Shown here one piece after another: positions 1 to 4,998 of a DNA stretch of 6,297 nt (the stretch's first letter is position 1; every line of letters starts with the position of its first letter). The stretch comes from Spirochaetales bacterium. GTDB lineage: Bacteria; Spirochaetota; Spirochaetia; JAGLYY01. The stretch covers positions 1 to 6,297 of the forward strand of contig JAGLYY010000269.1 in the NCBI GenBank assembly GCA_023131935.1. The letters are read 5' to 3'. A model generated the notes under the pieces. The model did no database searches and was not told the origin of the DNA. It saw only the letters and a list, made by a program, of their open reading frames with translations. The position numbers and the translations under genes were made by a program.

Positions 1-340
1 TGATCTCTCTCATCAGCTCCTCAATCATGCGGTCATTTTCCGTGGAATAGATCTTTATTCCCAACTCCACGGGATCGGTCCAGACCTCCAGAACATCTTC
101 CCAGGTCCATTTCTTCTCAGGATCGATGTACGGGATCCATTCCCTGTACACTACCCTGCCCCATTCTTCAGGGATAAAGAAATCTTCCACATCAAGATCT
201 ATTTCAAAGAAAGCTTCTTTCTGAACCGGCTGTTTTCCGGATCCTGTTGTCAGGATAATGAGAAGCATGATAATGATTGCCACAGCAGCGAGTCCCGCAA
301 TGAGCAAGATTCCGGCTGATCTGCCTTCCATCAGCTTCAT
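1..340 (-). CDS. Membrane-anchored protein of unknown function, 3' end cut by window edge
   Basis: I do not recognise this gene; 113 codons are visible and the frame stays open to base 1. The start is ATG at 340 (a second in-frame ATG lies three codons later), 10 bases after the smc stop. Its Shine-Dalgarno GAGG (plus-strand 349-352) overlaps the smc TGA, which suggests co-transcription and perhaps translational coupling with smc. Residues 1-8 are short and basic, and residues 9-30 form one strongly hydrophobic helix rich in Ile, Leu and Ala. No lipobox cysteine is seen, so it is probably an uncleaved signal anchor with the rest outside the cytoplasm. The segment after the helix is acidic and unusually rich in tryptophan (W60, W68, W78, W80, W87). 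The stretch 1-350 has no other gene: the long plus-strand frame over it shadows this gene and the smc 3' end. A structural or envelope role is possible, but I assign none. Confidence 0.72.
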   Translation of the reverse strand, partial: MKLMEGRSAGILLIAGLAAVAIIIMLLIILTTGSGKQPVQKEAFFEIDLDVEDFFIPEEWGRVVYREWIPYIDPEKKWTWEDVLEVWTDPVELGIKIYSTENDRMIEELMREI

Positions 341-348
341 AACCGGGA

Positions 349-352
349 CCTC
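349..352 (-). promoter_or_regulatory. Shine-Dalgarno overlapping the smc stop codon
   Basis: On the minus strand the smc stop reads TGAGG, so GAGG is shared between the stop codon and the ribosome binding site of the downstream membrane-protein gene. Eight bases separate it from the ATG at 340. This is seen directly. Coupling of the two translations is inferred. Confidence 0.5.
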
Positions 353-3149
353 ACGATACCCCGACCTCTTCCTTCTCAAGCCGAACCATGATAACCTTGG
401 AAACCCCCGATTCCTCCATTGTAACGCCAAGCAGAGTTTTTGCACCCGCGACAGTTTTTTTATTGTGAGTAATAACAACAAACTGAGAGTTTTCGCCAAA
501 TTCCACGAGCAGGTTTACAAAGCGCGCGACATTTGCCTCGTCAAGAGCCGCGTCTATCTCATCAAGGATACAGAAGGGGGATGGTTTTACCATGTAGGTA
601 GCAAAAAGCATGGCAACTGCTGTCAGGGAACGCTCGCCGCCGGAAAGGAGGGCGATGTTTTCAAGATTCTTGCCTGGAGGCTGGGCATAAATTTCGATGC
701 CGGAGGTAAGGATATTATCCGGGTCTACCAGTTTCAGCTCCCCCCTGCCGCCGCCAAAGAGCCTGCGGAACATGGCATGGAAATTCCGTTTGATCTTTTC
801 GTAGGTTTCGAGGAAGAGTTCGGTGGACTCGGTCTTGATCTGGGTGGTTATCTGTTTTAAATCCTCCCTGCCCCGGATAAGATCTTCAATCTGTCCGGAG
901 AGGAACTCGTACCTTTCCTTGACCTCGATGTATTCCTCCGGAGCCATGAGGTTCACCTGACCGAGGGATTTCAGGTTCTCCTTCAGCTTGCTGAGCTTCT
1001 CCTTCATCCCTTTCGCCGGAGTATTAATCTCATAGATCCTGGAATCAAAGTCTGAAAGATCCCGGGAATGTCTATCCTTGAAATTATCATAGATATTGCG
1101 GATTTCAGTATTTATCGAGGCAAGGTCTATCTGTACCTTTTCAACCTGGTTCTGTACCTTCCCGAGGTTGTCTATCCGGCTTTTCAGTTTTTTTTCTTTC
1201 TGTATCAGGTCTTTATTTTTCCTGGAAATTCCATCTTCAAGCCCGGCAAGTACTTTCTGAAGTATCTTTTCCTTCTGCTCCAGTCCTGACCGGTCCGTTT
1301 CCAGGAGCTTCACCTGTTTTCCGATTTCTTTAATCCTTGTACTGAAAGTGATAATATCCAGACGGTTTTCCTCAAGATGGCTCTGCTGCCCCTCAATATC
1401 CCGCTGAAGAAGCCCAAGGGCTTCCTCAACACCTGAACGCTGAGTTTTCATTCTTACCCTGTTGACCCGCAGATCTTCGAGGGTTTTTCGGTATCCATCT
1501 ATCCGTTTCGTAAGACCCCGGTTTTCTTCCTGCAGAGTGGAAATCCTGTCCCTTCTTTCGGTTATGCCGCTCCTGCTCTCCTCAACTCTGCTGTCAATTT
1601 CCCGTTTCCGGGTGATGATTCCCTCGGGAGCAAGAAATTCATCAAGAAAAGCGGGCGTTGTTTTCCGGTAAGACTCAAAAAGGGAGGAAAGGTCCTCAGC
1701 GGTGCCGCGCCCATCCCGCATCGCCAGAAGGGAGTTTTCCAGCGCTTTCCTGGTTTCCGAAGTATCCCGGATTTCCGACGCCAGAATATCCTCGAGGAGG
1801 CTTATCTTTCCCTCGATGTGGATCAGCAGCTTCTTTAAAGCCCCTTTAATCTTTTCCTCGGCGTTTTTTCGTTCCTGATAGGAGTAACCTGTCTCTTTCA
1901 ACCCCTGATCGAGCTGATTAACAATAACGTCTGTAAGATTTCGAAGATCATTCTGGAGATCCACGGCTTTTTTATCAAGATCTTTAATCTCAGTCTCATT
2001 TTCCCTGATCTGCTTTTCATTTTCATCAATCCGGGACGCCGCTCTTTCTATATTCTCTTCGAATGAGGTGATATTCCGCTCAACTTCTCCCAGATGCTCA
2101 GTGAACTCAAGAAGGGCCTTCTTTTTTTCTTTTATCTGAGTGGTCAGAGATTCGATCTTTTCACTGAGAGCCTTCTCTTTCGCCTGTGCGTTGCTAATTT
2201 GCCGCTCCAGTTCGGTGCCCCGTTCTCCAAGGATGATAATCTGACTGGCCTTATTATTCTTTTCCAGATCGATTCCATAGAGGGTTTTCTGTGTTTCTAT
2301 GAGTTTCGATTCCATCGAATTAACAATATCAAGGTTCTCCTCCAGGGATTCGTTGATACCATCGATCAGAGATTTAAGAGCATCCCGCTCCTCTTTTCTC
2401 TTCACGAGTTTTTCCTCTTTTTCCCGCTGATCTTCCAGAAAGCTCTTGAGTTTCAAGAGCTGGATATTCAGTTCCAGTTCGAAAGATTCTTCCCGGTATC
2501 TCCTGTAGAGGCTTGTCTTTTCCGATTGGGCTTTAAGGGTGTTGTGGGAACGTTTAACTTCCGACAGGATGCTCTCGACCTGCCGCATATTCTCTTCCAT
2601 AAGGGCCAGTTTTCGTTCCGCTTCCGCCCCTTTCATTTTATACTTCGTAATTCCAGCGGCTTCTTCGAAAATATACCGCCTTTCTTCAGGTTTACTGGAG
2701 AGAATCCGGTCGATCTTGCCCTGCTCCATGATTGAGTAGGAAGATTTCCCGACGCCGGTATCAAAGAATACTTCACGCACTTCCTTCAATCTGACCGGGG
2801 TATTGTTAATGAAGTATTCACTCTCCCCTGAGCGGTACAGTCTCCGCTTAATCGATATCTCAGGGACATCCAGGGGAAGAATCCCCTCATCATTGGAAAG
2901 AGCAAGTTGAACTTCAGCAACATTCAGGGCTTTCCGTCCCTCAGTCCCATTGAAGATAACATCTTCCATCCGTTCAGCCCGGAGTGTCTTTGTTGATTGT
3001 TCCCCGAGGACCCACTTGATAGCGTCGACAATATTACTTTTCCCGCACCCGTTTGGTCCTAAGAGGGCGGAAATACCATCTGTGAAATCTATTCTGGTTC
3101 TATCGGCAAAAGATTTGAATCCGAAAAGTTCAATGCTTTTTAAAAACAC
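351..3149 (-). CDS. smc: Chromosome partition protein SMC (short spirochaete type)
   Basis: SMC is the ATPase of bacterial condensin. It dimerises, normally joins the kleisin ScpA and ScpB, and organises and separates chromosomes in the cytoplasm. The N-terminal head (about 1-170) has the typical opening FLKSIELFGFKSF, Walker A GPNGCGKS at 31-38 (K37) and a Q-loop around Q143. Long charged coiled coils span about 172-400 and 516-725. The C-terminal head has LGQVNLMAPEEY at 729-740, signature LSGGER at 835-840, Walker B CILDEID at 860-866 (D863, E864), a D-loop and switch H895, so the ATPase site looks intact. At 932 residues it is well below the roughly 1170-1200 of most bacterial SMCs. The middle (about 404-515) lacks the glycine-rich motifs of the standard hinge. 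It has instead a helical segment ending in FLDEFLAPEGIITRKREID. The start is GTG at 3149 with GGGAG five bases upstream; the family-typical N-terminus supports it. scpA and scpB are not in the window. Confidence 0.97.
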   Translation of the reverse strand: MFLKSIELFGFKSFADRTRIDFTDGISALLGPNGCGKSNIVDAIKWVLGEQSTKTLRAERMEDVIFNGTEGRKALNVAEVQLALSNDEGILPLDVPEISIKRRLYRSGESEYFINNTPVRLKEVREVFFDTGVGKSSYSIMEQGKIDRILSSKPEERRYIFEEAAGITKYKMKGAEAERKLALMEENMRQVESILSEVKRSHNTLKAQSEKTSLYRRYREESFELELNIQLLKLKSFLEDQREKEEKLVKRKEERDALKSLIDGINESLEENLDIVNSMESKLIETQKTLYGIDLEKNNKASQIIILGERGTELERQISNAQAKEKALSEKIESLTTQIKEKKKALLEFTEHLGEVERNITSFEENIERAASRIDENEKQIRENETEIKDLDKKAVDLQNDLRNLTDVIVNQLDQGLKETGYSYQERKNAEEKIKGALKKLLIHIEGKISLLEDILASEIRDTSETRKALENSLLAMRDGRGTAEDLSSLFESYRKTTPAFLDEFLAPEGIITRKREIDSRVEESRSGITERRDRISTLQEENRGLTKRIDGYRKTLEDLRVNRVRMKTQRSGVEEALGLLQRDIEGQQSHLEENRLDIITFSTRIKEIGKQVKLLETDRSGLEQKEKILQKVLAGLEDGISRKNKDLIQKEKKLKSRIDNLGKVQNQVEKVQIDLASINTEIRNIYDNFKDRHSRDLSDFDSRIYEINTPAKGMKEKLSKLKENLKSLGQVNLMAPEEYIEVKERYEFLSGQIEDLIRGREDLKQITTQIKTESTELFLETYEKIKRNFHAMFRRLFGGGRGELKLVDPDNILTSGIEIYAQPPGKNLENIALLSGGERSLTAVAMLFATYMVKPSPFCILDEIDAALDEANVARFVNLLVEFGENSQFVVITHNKKTVAGAKTLLGVTMEESGVSKVIMVRLEKEEVGVS

Positions 3150-3154
3150 GGTTT

Positions 3155-3159
3155 CTCCC
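3155..3159 (-). promoter_or_regulatory. Ribosome binding site of smc (decides a GTG start)
   Basis: On the minus strand GGGAG lies five bases before the GTG at 3149. The upstream ATG at 3169 is in another frame and has no Shine-Dalgarno, so this site together with the conserved SMC N-terminus fixes GTG as the start. Confidence 0.6.
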
Positions 3160-3197
3160 AGTTTTCCATTGTTATGATAAGTAGCTTTTCTACTCTC

Positions 3198-3227
3198 TAT
3201 CTAACACCATGAGTCCCTACCGGTCAA
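3198..3227 (-). promoter_or_regulatory. Weak candidate promoter for smc
   Basis: On the minus strand TTGACC (plus 3222-3227, five of six to the -35 consensus) is followed after 18 bases by TAGATA (plus 3198-3203, three of six to the -10). This is the best sigma-70-like pair I found in the 144-base gap between the divergent smc and rnhB genes. The -10 is poor, so the call is tentative. Confidence 0.3.
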
Positions 3228-3293
3228 GGTTTCATGGGCCTCATCCGTATGCCTCTTGCTCAATAAAGGCTATCATGGATACACTGCGGGAAT

Positions 3294-3857
3294 ATGGAAC
3301 TGATATGTGGTATAGATGAGGCAGGCCGGGGGCCTCTTGCCGGCCCGGTAACCGCCGCGGCAGTCATTCTTCCGGAACGATTTCCCCTGACGATCCTCCG
3401 GGACTCGAAGCAGATGTCCGTGAAACAACGGGATGAGGTCTTACCAATCATCATGGAAAAAGCAATTGCCTGGGGCGTCGGGTGGGTCTGGCCTGAAGAA
3501 ATCGACAGAATGAATATTCACATCGCGGCCCTGGAGGCAATGCTCAGATCATATCATGAAATGGGTGTATTGGCTTCCCGGGTACTCGTCGACGGCCGAT
3601 TTGTTCCTCCGGGAATGGAAAACTGTGAAGCTATCGTAAAGGGGGACCGGAAGATCCCTGAAATCCAGGCAGCTTCGATTATCGCGAAAACCCTCCGGGA
3701 CCGCTGGATGATCCGCTATTCCTGGATAGAACCGGACTGGCTCTTCGATCAGCATAAGGGATATCCGACAATAGAACACCGGCGCCGATGTTTACGGTAT
3801 GGCTTGTCCCCCATTCACCGAAAAAGTTTCAGGATTTCTCTGCCTCATCCAGCATAA
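3294..3857 (+). CDS. rnhB: Ribonuclease HII
   Basis: RNase HII cuts the RNA strand of RNA/DNA hybrids and nicks DNA 5' of single misincorporated ribonucleotides, starting ribonucleotide excision repair in the cytoplasm. At 187 residues it is normal length (E. coli has 198). The GIDEAGRGPLAGPV motif at 6-19 gives metal ligands D8 and E9. D100 in LVDG and D118 in KGD match the other two catalytic aspartates. Also present are RDSKQMS (36-42), AASIIAKTLRDR (126-137), HKGYPT (154-159) and a closing HRKSF (175-179), so the enzyme looks complete and active. ATG 3294 is the only possible start: an in-frame TAA lies at 3264 with no start codon between. It has almost no Shine-Dalgarno (only GGGA two bases away). 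A short out-of-frame leader ORF overlaps the start. The gene is divergent from smc, and its last 29 bases overlap the convergent PUR gene. Confidence 0.97.
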   Translation: MELICGIDEAGRGPLAGPVTAAAVILPERFPLTILRDSKQMSVKQRDEVLPIIMEKAIAWGVGWVWPEEIDRMNIHIAALEAMLRSYHEMGVLASRVLVDGRFVPPGMENCEAIVKGDRKIPEIQAASIIAKTLRDRWMIRYSWIEPDWLFDQHKGYPTIEHRRRCLRYGLSPIHRKSFRISLPHPA

Positions 3858-4068
3858 AGTTAACGGCCTTGTTGAATTCCGCAAGGAAATCCTTCAAATC
3901 CTCATCAAATACGATAATACTATGGCGTTCAAAGGAAGATTCGCCATGTTTCTTGCTTTCAACAATGTTTAAAAAAAGGTCACCTGTGCGGTTTTCCTTA
4001 ACGTTGAAAAAGTACGTCCGCTTCCCGATTGTAATTCTTGAGGAGAATACCTCACCCCGTATACCCAT
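3829..4068 (-). CDS. bpuR: PUR-domain DNA/RNA-binding protein (BpuR-like, DUF3276 type)
   Basis: This is a small single-PUR-domain protein. The Borrelia homologue BpuR binds nucleic acids, RNA best, and acts as a regulator of gene expression; a similar role here is inferred. At 79 residues it matches the usual size. Visible family features are RGEVFSSRI (4-12), the strand KRTYFFNVKEN (16-26), LFLNIVESKK (31-40) and ERHSIIVFDEDL (47-58). A C-terminal helix (about 58-76) would serve dimerisation in a PUR fold. ATG 4068 is the most upstream start possible, because an in-frame TGA lies three codons before it. AGGAG (plus 4080-4084) sits a rather long 11 bases upstream. It is convergent with rnhB, and the stop lies inside the rnhB coding region, giving a 29-base overlap and no room for a terminator between them. 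I am confident of the family; the symbol is by analogy with Borrelia. Confidence 0.92.
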   Translation of the reverse strand: MGIRGEVFSSRITIGKRTYFFNVKENRTGDLFLNIVESKKHGESSFERHSIIVFDEDLKDFLAEFNKAVNFMLDEAEKS

Positions 4069-4102
4069 ATCCTTTCATTCTCCTATTAGAAGTGATGACA
4101 GC

Positions 4103-4131
4103 ATAGTACTCTATCAGTAATGATTTGACAA
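4103..4131 (-). promoter_or_regulatory. Candidate sigma-70 promoter of the PUR-domain gene
   Basis: On the minus strand TTGTCA (plus 4126-4131, five of six to -35) and TACTAT (plus 4103-4108, four of six to -10) are separated by exactly 17 bases. Transcription would begin near 4096, giving a leader of about 28 bases that carries AGGAG. Position and spacing fit the only gene it could serve. Confidence 0.5.
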
Positions 4132-4230
4132 TCGACCGGAGAAAACTCAGTGAAAATTGTTTAAGACTCTCCAATATCGGGAAGACACGAAGGTGCTATG
4201 GCATTTTGTTTTACACGAATAAGAATTTTT

Positions 4231-4350
4231 GCCACAGAGATCACAGAGGAAGAATGGAGGGGGGGGGGAGGGAAAGAAGAAGAAGAGCTCGCGCCTATAT
4301 GCCCTGCATGTTCGCTACATGCAGGCTAAGGCGCCAAGGCGCAAAGGGGT
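4231..4350. repeat. Putative dispersed intergenic repeat element (CACAGAG / GGCGC type)
   Basis: The left end has two CACAGAG copies (4233-4239, 4242-4248) in GCCACAGAGATCACAGAGG. A purine-rich part with ten consecutive G (4259-4268) and GAAGA repeats follows, then a hairpin. The right end has two AAGGCGC copies (4328-4334, 4336-4342) in a GGCGCCAAGGCGCAAAGG context. From memory, CACAGAG-type and GGCGCNAAGGCGCAAAGG-type sequences recur between genes in many environmental bacterial genomes and often produce false small ORFs. I cannot name a family. Only one copy lies in this window, so its dispersed nature is inferred. Boundaries are approximate. No transposase or target-site duplication is evident. 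Confidence 0.45.
4291..4334. repeat. Inverted repeat / hairpin within the intergenic element
   Basis: A perfect 8-base inverted repeat, CCTGCATG (4303-4310) and CATGCAGG (4318-4325), surrounds a 7-base loop TTCGCTA. Outside it, GCGCC (4291-4295) can pair with GGCGC (4330-4334), leaving an internal loop of 7 and 4 bases. No T-run follows on the plus strand, so it does not look like an intrinsic terminator. It is more like the folding core of a REP- or MITE-like element. Confidence 0.6.
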
Positions 4351-4449
4351 GAGGATAGGGGAAGATACTTCTTGAACTACATTTAGATATTTTCGAGTGT
4401 TTTGCGCTGTTTTCCTTTCCGGTTCCAAAGTACTTCAAAAAAAAGCGTA

Positions 4450-4477
4450 TTGACATACAACTTTAGCGGTTTATAAT
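4450..4477 (+). promoter_or_regulatory. Near-consensus sigma-70 promoter of the NTF2-like gene
   Basis: TTGACA (4450-4455) and TATAAT (4472-4477) both match consensus fully, with a 16-base spacer, one short of optimal. A run of eight A (4437-4444) just upstream could act as an UP-type element. An 8-base palindrome AAGTACTT (4428-4435) lies before it. Transcription would start near 4484, leaving a leader of about 60 bases. Such hexamers suggest strong constitutive expression unless an unseen repressor acts. Confidence 0.75.
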
Positions 4478-4530
4478 TTGATGAGAACGCGGATTGTTGT
4501 TTTATAAGATGCGTGTTCATCCCCAAAAAG

Positions 4531-4536
4531 AAGGAG
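4531..4536 (+). promoter_or_regulatory. Strong Shine-Dalgarno of the NTF2-like gene
   Basis: AAGGAG lies seven bases before ATG 4544. It is a near-perfect ribosome binding site and settles the start against the out-of-frame ATG at 4509, which has none. Confidence 0.8.
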
Positions 4537-4543
4537 ATAGTGT

Positions 4544-4963
4544 ATGGCAAAAAACGATTCTACCCATCCCCTCACAAAAGCTGATCTATCCGAAGCGAAG
4601 GATCTCGATCGGCGGTTCACCGAGGCTCTTCGCCGGAAAGACCTGGACGCCGCGATGGCCTGTTTCTGGAATGACCCGGACCTGGTCGTAGTGCTTAATG
4701 GCAAGGTTCATCGCGGTCCCGATGCCGTGCGTGCCTCGATCAAAGAGATGTTCGATCAGAACGAATCAATCAGGGTGGAGGTCGACGAAGTCACTCATCT
4801 CCCGTCAGGTGATGGAGTCATAGGGGTCGGCACCGCAACATTCGACCTGAAGCCTTCGGGCAGCTCAAGCCAGCTAATGGTCGAGCGATGGTCGGATCTC
4901 CGCAGGAAGATCGACGGGCGCTGGGTCTATGTGCACGACCACACCACGGTCTTGCCCAAGTAG
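4544..4963 (+). CDS. NTF2/SnoaL-like (DUF4440-type) small cytoplasmic protein
   Basis: A 139-residue protein with the layout of the SnoaL/DUF4440 branch of the NTF2-like superfamily, a cone-shaped alpha+beta fold with a pocket. The opening helix reads DLDRRFTEALRRKDLDAAMACF (20-41, in two parts), followed by the turn WNDPDLVVV (42-50). Then come a GKVHRGPDAVRASIKEMF segment (53-70), a strand with V78-V83, and paired strands GVIGVGTATF (91-100) and LMVERWSDLRR (111-121). The close is DGRWVYVHDHTTVLP (124-138). No signal peptide or membrane segment is seen. Family members include isomerases, hydrolases, snoRNA-unrelated polyketide cyclases and many uncharacterised proteins; nothing here fixes a substrate, so the function is open. 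It has its own strong promoter and ribosome binding site. Its DNA is much richer in G+C than smc (38 of 60 at 4621-4680). It converges on the NTPase/TPR gene with a 35-base gap lacking a clear terminator. Confidence 0.82.
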   Translation: MAKNDSTHPLTKADLSEAKDLDRRFTEALRRKDLDAAMACFWNDPDLVVVLNGKVHRGPDAVRASIKEMFDQNESIRVEVDEVTHLPSGDGVIGVGTATFDLKPSGSSSQLMVERWSDLRRKIDGRWVYVHDHTTVLPK

Positions 4964-4998
4964 GAGCAGGCCACGGGAATCAGCGATGCGGCCGGGGC

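Larger units (their letters stand above)
4069..4543. other. 475-base gene-free stretch between the two blocks
   Basis: I see no believable gene here on either strand. From left to right it holds the PUR leader and promoter (to 4131), about 100 AT-leaning bases with no clear signal, a repeat-like element (4231-4350), a T-rich stretch (4364-4424), and the promoter and leader of the NTF2-like gene. The 75-codon plus-strand frame at 4125-4352 runs through the CACAGAG repeats and the G tract, and its low-complexity Arg/Gly-rich product looks non-coding. Base composition and gene content both change across this stretch. Confidence 0.6.

Noticed and set aside
258..860. 200-codon open frame on the plus strand
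   Set aside because: It runs opposite the smc 3' end, whose ATPase signature and Walker B lie exactly there, and the product resembles no family I know.
2094..2735. 213-codon open frame on the plus strand
   Set aside because: It is antisense to SMC coiled coil. The Phe/Leu-rich product is what complementing Glu/Lys-rich codons gives.
3140..3169. Nine-codon minus-strand ORF overlapping the smc start
   Set aside because: It has no Shine-Dalgarno, and such a short frame is expected by chance. The smc GTG has its own GGGAG.
4231..4350. CRISPR array
   Set aside because: The repeats are only 7 bases, two copies each and almost adjacent, with no regular spacers and no cas gene.
4125..4352. 75-codon plus-strand frame in the intergenic stretch
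   Set aside because: It reads through the CACAGAG repeats, G tract and hairpin, with a low-complexity product and no ribosome binding site.
4485..4518. Possible leader hairpin (GAACGC with GCGTGTTC) before the NTF2-like gene
   Set aside because: Only six pairs with a two-base bulge and a 20-base loop; too weak to call a riboswitch or attenuator.
4964..4998. Search for a terminator between the convergent NTF2-like and NTPase genes
   Set aside because: Only GGCC repeats are present, without a good stem or T-run on either strand.
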